From Rostratula benghalensis (lineage: Eukaryota > Chordata > Aves > Charadriiformes > Rostratulidae): a stretch of 64,000 bases of DNA. Numbering within the stretch: the first letter of the stretch is position 1; each line of letters begins with the position of its first letter. A model generated the notes under the pieces. It had not been told where the DNA came from. It saw only the letters and a program-made list of their open reading frames with translations, and ran no database searches. Position numbers and translations under genes: made by a program. Shown here piece by piece: positions 35,191-49,329 of this stretch. The stretch covers positions 4,859,044 to 4,923,043 of the forward strand of contig VXAI01000039.1 in assembly GCA_013399305.1 (NCBI GenBank), in the 5' to 3' direction.

Positions 35191-38100
35191 CATGAACAAA
35201 GGATGTCTAAAAAATTTCCCTTCTTCCCTCCAGCTTCTTGCCTTAGTCAGTGCTGACTGCAAAATCATTGTCTTTTTGTACTCAGTCAGCAGTTCCCTAA
35301 CATAGGAGTTAGCAAAAAAGCGAGGGGACAGATTTGGTAGACGCTACTTTTTCTGCTTCAACAATTTATTACAAGTTGTGGAGTGTAATTTTTGGAAATT
35401 TTTAAATGACCAGGAGTAACTCCCATGTTTTTGCTGCCTAATTTTAATTTCTGTGAAGGAAGATGCCCCAAAGTACAAATGCAACTCTGTATTATGTTTG
35501 AGCCAAGTAGTAAAATCTTTGAGGCAAAAAGAATGCACATAGCTGTTGTTTCTCACTCCTCTTCTTCCTATTTTTATAACATAGATTATGTCAACCCATT
35601 AAATTGTAATGGTTATTTTGCTTCCTTGTTTGTTAGTTTGATTAAAAAAATGGGAAGGAATTAAAAGGGAAGGTATTTGCAATCTAAATTGTTGAGGTGT
35701 TCTCTTAATGTAAGACCTGTAGAAGATGATGCTACCTGGTTGCCTTATACTCATAGATGAAATATAGAAATTCCAGAGCCATAAAGCAGCTGATAAGAAC
35801 TTTGGTTTCAGTCTGTTTATTTTGGATGTGACTGCTATACTTCAGTTGTTTTTGACGTTGAATGTTGATCAGATTTTAAAGTGAAAAATAAGGTTTTCTA
35901 ATCTTAAATCCTTTAACTAATGGTGTGATGCTAATGAATCATGATCCATGTCACTACAGTGAAATATTTACAACAGTTGAAAATCTCATATGGAGACTTA
36001 GGAAGCTTAATTTGTTGAAATGCTGCCAATGATACTCTGGAGATCAGACATAATTCAGGCGACTGTATTTTCTGGCATCCTGGAGATCCATGGCTGCTAG
36101 GTGGAACTATCATTGCTGAACATCTGGACTTCTCCAAATCAGGGCAGCATAAAAAAATAAAAAAAAAATTGCAGCTGCATAGAGATCAACAAAAAATTTA
36201 TAATAAAAAGGTAGTGGCGTCAGGCATGAATTGCAATATAACTGTCAGTTACTCTAGTAATGGTGGGAAACTGTTCTAAAGCATGTCAACAGGAGTGGAG
36301 AGTTTTCAGTCTTAAGATATCTGCATGTTGTTTGGTATCTTGTTTCTGTGCCTGCCTTCAGTTACAGTGTCTATTTTGTGGAAGATATTAACCAACTGTC
36401 AGATGATCATACACCTAGTTAAATAAAGGAGGAGGGAATGGCTAAAGGAGCAGTTACTGAAGTATATCCTTAACACACTGTGAGGAGACACACAAATTAT
36501 ATTGATGTAAAACTTAAATGAAAGGAAGATTGGCCTTGTGGTTGGGAAGATCTTACTGAGAAAGTTAGCGGTAAAATATATCCCCAAATTTGCATAAGCT
36601 GTGACGTTCTCACACATATTACACTCTTATCATTGAAAAAGTACAAATTATATAGCAGATGAAGAACAGCATTCTGTCATTTTCCTGATTGTGCCATGCA
36701 TATGTATAAAATTGAGACCACTGCCTAAACTGGATGAATAGGACAGTGAAAAGGACAAATGAAAGAACAAAGGAAAAAAGGGTTAATGTCTGTTAAGACA
36801 TTCATTTTTTTAGCTCTCCATCAGCTCTGGTAAAATGTAGACTAGCGAAACTGGTAAGGTAGTAACTGTATTTGAGTAATGGCACAGACAGCAGAGGCTG
36901 TTGAGAAGTGCCAGTGACTCGTGTTCTTTCTGTCATTGACTGCAGGTAAGAGCCTGCCTCACAATGAAGTGAGTTAGCAGCAGAAAAATTTGTATGACTT
37001 ATTCTAAGCATTCAATATGCACATGTACAGTCCTATTGAACAGAAGGTCAAGTCAAAGGTCCAGATTAAACAATTCATACTTTAGCTGAGGAAAATACAT
37101 GAGCAAGATACAAAGCAGAGACCTTCTACACTTCGACCTTACAGCTGCTCAGAGGGTTCAAATGCCATTTACCACAAGAAATACATCAGTGCTGGCTTCT
37201 TTTATAATTTCTATTTGTACAGATCATAGAATCAAAAGTGTTTGCATACCCAAGCTGTTCTGGTAGAGTTTTCTCTTGCACATTAGTATGGCATATTTTA
37301 ATTTATTTGTTGCAGCATAAATTTTGTTACCAAGCTTCTTCACTCCTATTAGGAAGCAGTTATTAAAACTTTGACTTGGCATTTTTGCCTGTCAGTGTAT
37401 GAAATTCATTACATTGGCATTTAATCACTTCAAGATTGCCACCCTGATTTTTCTATTGCTGGTAGACTGACATCAGAGCAAAGGCACACTCTGCAATTTG
37501 CTTACAAATGAAGTATTGGAAAGTCTGATGGATCGGAGTCCTTGAGCACATAGTTAATTTAAGCTGATGCCCTCTCGGCTTCAGGAGGAGTACACCCTTT
37601 TCTTAAATGTTTGATCAGTTCAATAAAGAACATCAAATGCTAGCCTTTTATACATTGCTTTCTGATTAGAGCTTTGGAAGACAGATGACTGCTATGTGAT
37701 TACTGAGTAACCTTCATGTCATTTTAAAAGGAGCTCCACTACTCCCACTTATGCTTAGAACTTGAAATCTTTCGAGATCACATAAACTAGTACAGAGAGA
37801 GCATAAACATGTCAGAGGAACCAAAGGGACAACGTGAGGATCTGTGTAAGTTTTGGGAAAATAATCTTTTTCTGGTAGGGATATTGATGGGATGCTGAGA
37901 GAGGGAGAAATAGAAAAGCAGGACAGATTTAAGTGTCTAAAAAGAGCAGCTGGAAAAGAAAGACAGAGAGATTTAGAAAATGAAATTTCTAAATATAGTA
38001 CTTCAGGTTTCCAGCATAGTTAAGAAGCTTCTTTATGGTTAGTTTTTTAACAATACTGCAGCTCACAGACATATGAGTTGCTTACAAATCTGGGAGAAAC

Positions 38101-41100
38101 TGTATGCCTAGAAGACCCCTAGAACAAAAAGAAAAAGTGGTCTGTGCACTTCAGAAATTTCTTTGGATCTATTTGACAAGAATGAATAGTTGGTGGATTT
38201 ACTCAAAATGGATTATTATTTAAAAGTGCATTAGATAAAACACTTAGGAGTTTACTACAAAGGAAGCTGATGTTCTCTGGGATGTCTTTTCCCACCTCAT
38301 TGTCAGTTATTCTGCAGTTTATAGAGCACGCAATTATCTCTCAGAAAATAAATCACTATTTAATTTCTAGCACGTATATATCTTACAAGGTATTATGATC
38401 TTACCTGCAAAAGAAAAATACCCCATAATTAATTGTTAAGAGGTTTTCATGTTTTCCACACACAGAAATGGTAGGGAATGTTTTGTCATATGCCTTGTTT
38501 TCTTTTATGCAGAATTGATTTGTTTGAGTTTGGAATGTCAAGATCACTAATGATGTCCACTAAGCTCTTGTAGTAAAGTGTTGCTTCTTTTTGTAGTACT
38601 GTATTAAAGGCTTACCATGTTATACTTTGTCTTAAAAGTGACTTTTTTCTGTAGCAAATTCTAAGAATGAATAAAAAGTTTCAGTATTTGCAGGATTTCT
38701 CTTACTGAACTGTTAACATTTTTTATTTCATTTCTAGTGGTGGCTTAACTTACTTGTGTTCCTTTTCCTGTGAAGGTTTGACATCTACCAAATTCTTTTT
38801 TCTTTCACATTATTTAAGAGAGAGCTGGAGAAAGTGCTTGCATACAATACACTATAAACAAATTTGCTAGGCTTTTACTGAAATAAGTGTTTTTACTGTG
38901 AGGAGACAATTTGAAATTGTAACAGAGAGATTCTAAAGGTCGTACAACTCATCATCTTTCATGGCTTTGTCCTGTAGCTTATGGGTGGAGATCTAGACCA
39001 TTTTTTAATCAGAGGTAAGCAGGAGGGTATGTGTCACCTTCAACAAATAAAATACCCATTCAATTTCTCTAAGAAAAAATAGCTTTTTTTCCCTTTGATA
39101 CTCTTGGTGTGAGTTATCCTTTTTCTTGTAGTGATTACTGCTGACTTATGAGCAGCAATTTGACAATGATTCACGATCATGTTTAGTTAAACATCTGGCA
39201 AAAGTAGACACTACTAGTTAAAGCTCTTTACTCAGTAAATGAACATTTCAATATTCAGCTCAGAAGTTCTTGAACCTTTTATTTGACATGGACTTTTTTA
39301 GTATATTAAACTTTAACCTTGGTGTTTATGTCAGACTGTACCCTTCACAGCTGAGTATGGAGTGTATATCAATGCAGGAACTGTGTGATAAAACAATTGT
39401 ATGCTATGAAAATGCATAGGTATAATATTAGCATTTCTTTGCAGCACAACATCTTTGCAGCAACTCCATCAGAAAGAAAGCCTAAATTATTTTCTAGCGT
39501 GATTAGGAGAAGTTATACAGAGAGCTGTGAAAACAGCCACTGTTACATTTTATGTTGAATGAACTGACTTACTTTGCTTTTTTTTTTTCCCTTGAAATAA
39601 AAAGAGAAGTAAGGTATACTGGAATACTTGAGTTACAAATGACAGGGTAAGTATATGCTATAGGTGAGACTAAACTTTAAAACTGGTGGATGTAACAGCA
39701 GTTCTTTATTGTGGAAAATAGAATAAAAGGAAATGCTTTATTTGAAGATGTAGTCTTCAAGTCTCACCAATGGTCTACTCAAGGCAATTTAGTCCTTCAA
39801 ACATTTGAGTTGAAGGATTTGTCTAACTCTAGTTGTCTGTACCAGACAGAAGGGTGGAGAACAGGAGAAGCAGGGAGAAGAAGCACTCCTAGAGTTCTTA
39901 CAGAGTAAGTGATAGGGAGAAACTTTAGGAAAAGACTGGAGGTTAAGTGATGTGCTGAAGACATTTCCAATTTGTTGTTACATATACTTCACTGAGTTCA
40001 AAGAAATACTGTTGAGTCACCTGAAACAAAATATCAAGCTAAAGATCTAGTGTGTTGTGCAGGGGGATGTACTTCAACAACATGTTCCTGAAGTGGAGAA
40101 GCACGGATGTGGAGATCAGGAGGGGAACAGTGATGCCTCATGGCCATTACTTCACCTTCTCTTTACTGAGAGGTAGCCCTTTGTGTCTAGGGACAAGAGG
40201 GGCCTCCCTGCAGTCTAGCCTCTGGTCTGAAGGTTGAAATAGCACAGCCTCTCCCCAGCTTTGTTGTTATTAGGGGACTGTGGCATTACCTAGATGCAGA
40301 GAGGCAGCAGTAGGATTCTGCACTTTGCTCTGCAGAGAAGGTACCAAATGGCTTGTGCCTGGTGCTGGCATCCCTTGGCTTTGCTGTGCAGTGAGGTCAG
40401 TGATTGCTGAGGTGATGCTGAGGGGCTGGGAAGCAGAAAATGGAGAATATACAGTACTGTTGGTCTGCAGATCTGAACAGGATAGGGGTTAGAGAAGGGT
40501 TATGATATGGCAGGAGGGCATGAAGAATGTTGACTATGAAGACTTCCTAAAAGAGAACAAAATCACTTTTGACAGGATGGCTTTTATTTGATATTCTCTG
40601 CCTCAGCACACTGAACTAGTGTGTAAACAAACTGTAATGTAAATAACATTTCCAGAGTTTCTTCCAGTAATAACTAAATTAAAGGTGTAAGGGAAGGAGG
40701 AAATCATTGTGGAAGACTTCATATTTGTTCACTATTCACATAGGTTACAAACTGTACCACAGGTTCAAGTTTTCCCACCCCTCAGGCTAGAGAAACTCCT
40801 AAACATCACGATTTAATTTTCTAAAAATGTATCTGGACTGCTGTCTATTTTTCTGCCATTTTGTGCTGTTAGAGAACAGTGAGCTTCAGCATTGATAACT
40901 ATGTAATACATTTTTAATGCTTTTAATAATCTCGTCACCATCCTTGGTGGTGTTCTTATTTTGCTTAATTTTTTATTTTAGTGGGTAATGGGCAATGAAC
41001 TTTGTACAGAATAAGGGAAGCTTTATGTAACATCAACACCATATTTCATCAGTCATCTCTATCTCATCTTGTGAGTAGTCTCACATGGTTTGCACTGATG

Positions 41101-43739
41101 CTACTGAAGTGGGAGCTAAGAAGCTCATGGTGACATATAGAACTTTTCACAAATAAGAATGAGTTGTTAATCTGCTGAAATTCTCAAATTATTTGTTTTA
41201 GGGTGTTTCCACAGGTGTAGTAATAAACCAACACATTCCACCAATCACTTAAATCCAAGGAGGAATCTAATAGCAAAGCACAAGATGTTCAATGCTTAGG
41301 ACCTAAAAAATGGGAAATCAGAAAGCAGATTTTTCAAAGATGGTCTGAAACAAGTGATTCACTCTTCTCCCTTCGAAGTTGTCTAGGTTAACTCCTGAAA
41401 TCTACAGGAAGGATTTCCAAAATGTAAAATGGACAGGGAGCTCTGAGCCCTTGACTTAAGATCAACATGATAACTACTATTGTGGATCAGAAGTACTGCC
41501 ACTCTCATTAGCATTTCTGCTCTAAGGAGAAAACCAGAACTATTTCAATGACTTTACATGTGCTACATGAAGAGCAACATTTGGTGAGTACTGATATAAT
41601 TCAAGGTGTGAACAACTGGGACAATGTCTATTGTGGGTTTCACAAACATTTTTGTGTAACTTTTCTCTATTTAGATTTGTGTTTCTGCTTGCCTAAAAGC
41701 AGAAAGTTAAGTGAAAGTTATCCACGATGTTACAAATTAAGCCAGTAAAATGATGGTGTCACAAGGACAGATGGCATTTGGAATCCGCATGAAGCTCAGG
41801 TAAAGTCAGACTGTCTGCAGAAGGTAGGCTTTGGGAATATCCTCAGAAAAGGAAGACAGCTGAAACAAGGGAAGGCTATGACCAAGAATTACTCTTACAG
41901 CAAGTAAATCCTAGTGGAAGTTTTGGAGGGTATTTCATGTGATTCTGAGAAATATGCAGCTCATTCTCTGTCATGAATGTTATGAGAACCAGGGAAGACA
42001 GGTAGAATATATGTAAAGTATACTTTTTGGCCTTTGACTTTTCAGGTGTGAGTTCCTTCATTACTGCATTAGACCCCAGGACACAAGCCGTTGTCCTGTC
42101 TAGAGCCAAATGGGTCTGCAAGTAGTACTGGGAGCATCTGGGAGCAGCTGCCTGGAGGCTGATAGATCCTGAGCAAATTGCAGAATTCCATGTATCTCAA
42201 CACCAGGAGCTGTAAAGGTCTGAGGGTAGAGACATGCCACAGCAACTGAATATTTGAGCAGAACCAAACTGGATCCACTCATGCTGACCCCGTGTCTAGA
42301 TGATTATTCCTCATAACTAAACAAATCCTGATCACCTGGATCTTCCAGCAAGGTCAGTGGGTCTTCACACAGTGGTGGGTGCTCTATGTGGCAATAAATA
42401 TTTCTTAGTTTTTTATTCTCATTTGGTGAGAGATATATTCATGGTGCTACTGAATTCCAGATGATACAAAAGCAAGGCAAGAGGAGCACTGACTGGGATT
42501 TGGGTGCTGCCAGGATTAAAAGCAGGAGCTGTAGTTGTGTGGAACAGAAGCAAAACGTCTCTTAAATGCAACTCTAAATATTATCTTCTCAATTGATTTC
42601 AAGGACAACAATAATATTGCTTTCATGTCAGGAAAAAAAATTAAATAAGAACTGTTCCCTTAGGTACTAAGCTTTTTTAAATAGAGTGAGAAATGTGATG
42701 AAAGGGCATCAGAAAGAACAATAAATTGTGTAAACTCCACAAATGGCAACTTAAAATGACAAAAGATCCATTTTATATCATTTAGTGATTTTTTCCCTCT
42801 GTTGCCTTTCCTAAAGGCAATAATAGGAATTACGGCAGCTTTTAAACCGTTCATTGATAGAGAATTTTAGTTAGTTCAGATATCAAAAGTGGTTCTCATT
42901 TTCTCCTCAAATCCCAGATAATTTTGTCCTCTGCCACTTCCCCTCTTTTGCCCTAATTTTACGTGGAATATTCATATACATATATATATGGGTTACTTCA
43001 CTTTGTATCCAGATTGAAATCAGGTGTGGCCTGGCCACTTGCTGCTTTTGAAAATCTGTCTAATGTTGGTGAGTTGGATGTTGTTCTCCCTCACACTCCA
43101 CCATTACTCAGGAAGGCAATGTTTAGTGTTAAATTTCAAATAGCTGTATACAAACATGCAGACAACCAATTCAGTGAGATATGAAAACGTCTGCTAACAT
43201 GCTATTGTATGCCACTAGCAACAAAATGTGTTTCCTATTACCATAAAACATTAAAGCTTACAGTACACTGGGTGAAGCCACAAACATGAGTCTCAAAAAG
43301 ACAATGCGAATACTCACCTGTGTCCCATCCCCTGCACTAATGTGTTAGTTAAATGAAACTCCAATCTGACTGTAACCCGTGGCACACGCTATGGTGGCAC
43401 ACATGAAAGAACAACCCAAAAACTCAGAGTGAAGGCTGCAGACCCAACATAAGGAACAAATTCCTTTCTGACTGTGACAATTACCTGTCCCCTTGGGTAC
43501 GTGATTTGGATAAGCTTCATGTATGTAAATAACCTCTTAGTTATATGTACCCATCTAGGAAAACTTCTAAGAGAAGAAAGAATTCTTATCACAAGGAACT
43601 ATTTTACCTAGTAATACAATTTTATATATAAATTCGTTAGTCTTCATCTTGTAATAATAGAATTTTCTTGCTGCTTTCATTGCTCTGCCGGAAACCTTTT
43701 CCTGAACTTGTTGTAAAGATGTATTTATACCTGATTTAT
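35191..43739. other. Gene-poor unique DNA
   Basis: No transposable element recognised in about 8.5 kb apart from short simple repeats. The 40.05-40.50 kb and 42.05-42.40 kb sections are richer in G and C and have short open frames on one or both strands, but show no domain and no CR1 or LTR hallmark. A 42-nt splice-flanked open segment lies at 39605-39646 (see findings). Confidence 0.45.
37200..37780. promoter_or_regulatory. Candidate conserved non-coding element
   Basis: A complex, low-repeat segment with ATTA-type cores, TGACATCAG, GCTGATGCCCTCTCGGCTT and a long run free of homopolymers. The texture resembles vertebrate developmental enhancers and differs from the surrounding A/T-run DNA. 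Based on appearance only. Confidence 0.2.
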
Positions 43740-45780
43740 TACTGTTTGATCTTATGCTGATAATATTGTTCCATTTAGTTCTGTTTAATCATTCTAGTAA
43801 TCTTTCTTAGCAGTTATTCCAATTAAAGTTAATCTTCACTGAAACTGGTTGACCATGACTGTACACAATGTTCCTAATTAGGCTTTCAGTTCCTCTCAAA
43901 ACAAACATATTTCCTCATCTGTTTGTGCATTCATAAACCTTTTCATAGCTTCAGCAATCACTGTTCATAGACATCTTCCAAGAGACTACTTCTAGTAGAC
44001 TAAATTTTGCAGTATACAAACTTTTTTTTTTTAACATTTCAACCTCTATGATCACCCAGAATTAATGATCCAGGAGTTCTTAACAGAGGTTCCCAAGTGC
44101 ATGAATCTGCTCTTTCTGCTATTAAATTATATCTCATTCTATCAGTGAAATCAATACAGTAATTTAATGCCTTTATAAGATGATGTGATGCTTGTAATAA
44201 TGACAATACTGCAAAACTTAATATTGTCTGCTAATTTAATCTATATTTTTCCATAAGATCTTTAAATAACTTATTAAACAGGACTGATAAGACACCTAGC
44301 AAACTCTCCTCATTTCATGGGCTACCTAGTCAGTATAAGCTGGTGTTGACCCTTCTAGCCACATCCTTAGCTGCTTTAGAAACCTTGTATTAGCACCTAT
44401 CTCCAGCACCTATAGCAAATCTTTTCTGCAGTGATGTTGCATCAAACGCCTTTTTAAAATCTCTGATAAATAATATTGCAGATAATGTTTGAAAAGAGAC
44501 AGATTAGTTTTAGAAGATCTACTGTTGATAAAGCCACATTATAATTTATACTGCTTTCCATTTATCTTCCTTTGAATCTAGTTTTTTTCTGGTTGTTTTT
44601 CTTTTGTTTGTTTTGGTTTTTTGTTTTGTTCTTTAGTTTGTTTTTCATTAAGCCACTTTAATAAGTTTAGAACCAGGTCTTCGATTCCATTCTTTTGAAC
44701 ATAGTTTCTACATTTACTGTTCACCAGTCATAAGATATTGCCTCCAAAAATCCTAGTGGCTGCATTTGCAATTTCATTTGACAGTTTCATATTTCTATAT
44801 TCCAGCATGGAGATTGTCCAGCCTGACTTATTTTTGCTTTATGAGGTATTAAGAATGTTAACATTTATTTCTCTCTCAGGTGTCATAACTTCTGATGCTC
44901 TGCCTTCATTTTTACTCCTGTAATCCACTAACATCCTCATCATGAACATTATAGAAAATGGAGGCAAAATGTGCATTTAATATATGGATCAGACCAAGAT
45001 TAATGTAGATTAATCTCAACTAAATCAAATCTCTATTAAATCATAAGTTCCATATTTACAGCACTATCTTCGTTTTTGTTCCCCTTTCTTTAAGAAATCT
45101 CAGTTCTTGAACTAGAGTTTTGTTCTTTTTACATCCTCTGATTTCTGAGGAACAGTGTTCTCTCTTTGTTCTTGGTAAATTTGCATGTGTACAAAAGCAG
45201 CTGATTCACTGAAGGAAGCACACAAGCTTTTTCTATTAGCTTTCCTCTTTCTTTTTGCAACGCAAACTCCAAATAGTATCTGCCCTTTCATTTAAAGTAA
45301 TTCCTTACTTTCTGTGATTTAAAAGCTCTGCATTCCTGAATTCACTCTGTATGATTTCTTTAGTTTCTTTCTAAAATTCCAAACATGATATAGTCAGATC
45401 TGTTGTCTGTCTCGCAGTTTGATAAAGACTGATTCAGCTCATGATTACTCAATTCAAGATTGTTTTCTGTGAAAAGCTGCTCTGTAAGACTTTGTTTCTT
45501 GCTAAACCTGTGTCCAAAGCAGCATTAATTTTTATTGGTTCACTGGGTATTTATTAAAGAAATCTGTTTTATAGCAAGTTCAAGATTACCTAAGCCTTCA
45601 GCTCTTAGTGATGGCATTTATATTACATCCAAGTTTGAGAGATTAGTCTCCGCCATTCACACAATCACTGCTCTTTATTTCTCATAATCTTACAGAGATT
45701 TCTCTTCATAATCTGTCCCAAGCTAAGTGATTCTGTAACAGTACTCCAAACCTCTTTCTTTTAGGGCTTTTCAACTTTTA
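43740..45780 (-). mobile_element. Ancient CR1/L3-like LINE remnant
   Basis: On the minus strand several CR1-lineage landmarks survive in the right order. The endonuclease-side region lies at about 45.4-45.78 kb. A reverse-transcriptase motif reading DFKKAFD is at 44461-44441. The active-site box has decayed to LADN at 44234-44223. The 3' region is at 43.74-44.05 kb. On the plus strand AGTCTTATTAAACAGGACTG-like and ACTGTACACAATGTTCCTAA phrases correspond to the antisense of well-known CR1 segments. Divergence is far higher than in the other CR1 copies here, and no frame stays open for long. It is probably an insertion that predates modern birds, from the old CR1 stock shared with other amniotes. 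Boundaries are approximate. Confidence 0.7.
44581..44645. repeat. T-rich GTTT-type simple repeat
   Basis: Irregular runs of GTTT, GTTTT and TTGTTTTG interrupt the ancient LINE. This is a decayed simple repeat or the remains of an inserted A-tail in antisense. Confidence 0.75.
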
Positions 45781-46237
45781 GAGAGATAGTGGTTTTTTGC
45801 TACAGGATTAGTTTTCAACCTGTGGTCCATAGTTCCAGGGAATTTCTACTCCTTTAGGGTGAGTAGAAGGTAATTAAGAAAGTCAAGTATTGTGGCAATA
45901 GGCCTAAATTACCCATATTCTCTCTAGACAGCTTCATGGATCCCTATTAATTGTCATACATTTCTATAACTTGCAGAGCTGCCCAATCACCCTCAGTCTT
46001 TTTTCCGTCCTTCTTGAATAACTGAAAGGTTTAGCTCTTTTACACAGATCACAAATACTTTTTCTGCCTCATTCCATTCATGTAATATTCAGTTACATTT
46101 TATGCCCGATGAACATGTTTTACGAAAAAAGCAATTCATTGGATAAGGAACGCTTTTTTCCTTTTGAAATCAAATTAGGAAATGTCTGGGTTTTTTTGTA
46201 ATTTTGTCCAACCCTCCAAAATGCATGTTGGAAGCAA
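45781..46237. other. AT-rich non-coding DNA
   Basis: No feature recognised between the ancient LINE and the 69-bp tandem duplication. Confidence 0.5.
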
Positions 46238-46376
46238 GATATTAAAATATGAAAACTTTAGTGCTTTCTAATTTTTATTTTTTCACCGAAGCATAAAATA
46301 TTCCATGATATTATAAAATGAAAACTTTAGTGCTTTCTAATTTTTATTTTTTCACCAGAAGCATAAAATATTCTAT
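46238..46376. repeat. 69-bp tandem duplication (two copies)
   Basis: 46238-46306 and 46307-46376 are almost identical. Both contain GAAAACTTTAGTGCTTTC, then AATTTTTATTTTTTCACC and GAAGCATAAAATATTC. Differences are a one-base indel (CACCGAAG versus CACCAGAAG) and a few bases at the ends, so the duplication is young. Not coding. Confidence 0.95.
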
Positions 46377-49329
46377 TTAAAATGAAAGGAGTTCTAATGT
46401 AAACATTTTTGAGTTGGTAATACATTTCTGAAGTAGTTCCTGAGCAAATTCTTTTTCAGAAGTTGTGCTTTGCTTCATTACCTGAACACTAACTAGTACA
46501 CTGACATTAAATGTTTCTGACATTAATGTAAATCCTTTTTGAGGAGACAAAACTACACAAAAATGCAAAAGGCTGCAAAGCATCAAAATCTTCTCTGTGA
46601 CAGCTGCATTTTTAAAGTTTAGGAAACAATAGCAGAGCTAGGTGAGATTAGAAAATTATAATAATTAACAGAAAAAGAAATTAAAAGAAGCAACAATCCT
46701 TCAAGCAGCAAGAACTAATTAGTGAAGACATTTTAGAATCCTCTTATTGAAGAGGTTGGATTTAGAATAAATATCACTTCTTTTCCCCACAAAATGAGAA
46801 AATTTCACCTGTCGTACCTTATTAGGATTATTGGGAGTATAATGCTGCTGAGCCATCAGACAGTACTGCAATAACTCTCAGTACACTGGTCAGCAATTAC
46901 GGCCAGCATCCAAGTATGAACAGCTGAGTAGAGAGAACTGCCTGTTTCACTCAATATTTTCTTTCCATGTGATTTGCTACCCTAGATGCTATAAAGTACT
47001 TCATTTTCAAAATTTTGCACGATGTTCCAAAGGTACCTTGTGGCTCTCCCCAAGGACAAACAAATAATGTCCCCCCCAAATTAGTGACTAGAAGTGGGTG
47101 GAAAGGATAATTTTCTACTGTCTGATACAATCTACAAGTAGATTCCTAGATGTAAAATAGTAAATAGGATTCTCAGGAAACAAAAGATTTTTAAAAGTCA
47201 ATGTTCGTCCTAATACTTTAATGTCATGATGTTAATATTTACAAATAGTCCTATTGAGCAACTGACTTCACTAGTGTAATTTTAAAGCTAAAATTAAATA
47301 CACTACTATTCTAGGACCACAGGTTAGCTACTTATGATCTAGCTCTTACTTTCTGTTGCAGAATCCAGGTGTTCATTATCAGATCTTCTTGACTGATAAT
47401 AACTTTCTGTATTTGCTCTTTTTCTCTCTGGAACCATAATTGACTTAAGGGTACTTTGCAAAAGATTTGCTCAAGAAATGAAACATTAATGACCACGTGC
47501 CCAAGTGAGTTATTCCACCTCTTTTCCTTACAGCTTTTAATCTGTGTAACTCGAACATTAGTCTTAGGTACCTGATCAGCAGAAATACTAGTGCACAACA
47601 CCAACGCTTTGGCTTTATGAGTTCTTTCTAGTCTAGAGAGCCAAAGCTTGAAAGAGATATCTGTGTTTAGTCTTTTGTAAAAATGAAAATAACATACTTT
47701 ACAGGTGGGAAAACAACGTGCAAAAATAAATTGCCAAATGATATATTTGAATCCTACCTAAAAATAGAATGTCCTATCCTGCTGTACTGACCAAGAGATA
47801 ATATTTTGTTATTTGTCTGGACTAGTAATTTTGGGGTGCTGTTCTTATAAAATCTTTTGTAAGAGTTGCAAAAATCATATGCTGTTTGCACAATGAATTT
47901 GTGAATTGATATCAGAGTGTGAATGTGTGGAATCAGGACTATGTTTAAAAGCTTTCTTTAAAGATGAAGTTGAATATCTGGTTTCAAAACAATATTTAAA
48001 ATATGTGGGTGAAATTTTCAAAAGAGCAGTATGATTGTTCACATTGAAGATAACACTATCTATTAGCTACTGCAATATTATAGATTAGCGTTAGCTGTAA
48101 GGTGTTCATCAATATGAGAGATTTATTCTGAAATTGCTTACCTGTTCTAGGGGATCTCATCTATTGTGATTTGACAGTTGAATTGCTGAGCTGGTCCTCA
48201 GTAGAAATAATTTATTAGGAAATACTTGAGGATTGTGAGGTGTGAGAAAGTTAGATTAAATAATTTAATTAATTAATTAAATAAATAAATTAACATGCTT
48301 GTCTGACTTTCAGAAAACTTTTTGTTCTCTGAGCTCATTGCCCATTTGCTTTAATCAAGAGGACCAGGAGACTTCATGCTAAATAAGTTGTGGTGCACAG
48401 CTTACTGTAGGTATTTACTGTATTTTATTTTTTTTTTACATCCAAAATTATGTCTTGATGTACATGACTATTGCTGGAACAATTGTGTCTAGGATGAGAA
48501 ACACAGTTCAGTAAATCATCTTCTAAAGAAAGCATATTTTAAGAACTGGCATTCATATAAGGTTTGGTTCAAGTCTTAAAGTGGTCAGAAATAGAACTGT
48601 CACTCCAGATTAGAATAACTATCTTTGCACAGTATCAGGAGGAGTATTGCATATCTGTGGGATTTTATAAGCCCTTAAATGAGACTGAAGTATGTTAATG
48701 AGAGTTTGTGTTTCTCCCGAATTTATTTTTGAGAGGAGGAGGGAATGAAAATTTTCTAGCATTTCTTTATATTCTAATTTTAGTTTAAGCAATTGCTATC
48801 TCTCCCCAGATATCCCATGATGAGAGGTTTATGCCCATACATGTTAGAAGAGATTAAATATCTCCAGCATACTTATACAAAAAATGTGCCCTTCAGAGTC
48901 GACTATAATGTAAACTGGGGTAAATAGTGTGAAGTGTTTTGAACTGTTAAATTAGTTTTAAACATGCTTTCTCCTTCTTTTCACCCCTCCTTGCTCTCCA
49001 CACGCTCTGACAATCCCAAACGTTCACAGAATGCAAAGCCCAAGGTTTCATGTGCTGTGGGAAAGAGACACATTTTACTTTCAGTTGCACAACAGTCATT
49101 TGATATGCCTGTAAACTCATCCAGTTGGGGGAGTATGTAAACGTCCTGCAACATAGCTGATCAACTGCAGCTAAACACAGTTTGGATTTTGACTCAGTTA
49201 AACAACAAGATCAATATTTTATTAGATATGAATCAATTTGAGTATTAAATTCAAACAAATTGTAACCTGCTGGTGGTTTGTCCTGAGCACCCACTGTACC
49301 AGTATCACTGAACCAACTGTTCTGTTCAG
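46377..49329. other. AT-rich non-coding DNA
   Basis: No transposon recognised. A minus-strand frame stays open for over 100 codons at about 47.7-47.33 kb with an acceptor-like TCTCTAG and a donor-like GTAAGA, but no domain is recognisable and openness of that length is expected a few times by chance in this window. Confidence 0.5.
48256..48293. repeat. TTAA/AAAT microsatellite
   Basis: TTAATTAATTAATTAA followed by AAATAAATAAAT. Simple-sequence slippage product. Confidence 0.9.

Noticed and set aside
47332..47700. Minus-strand frame open for more than 100 codons with splice-like edges
   Set aside because: No recognisable family. Several such frames are expected at this base composition, and the donor has A rather than G at the last exon base.
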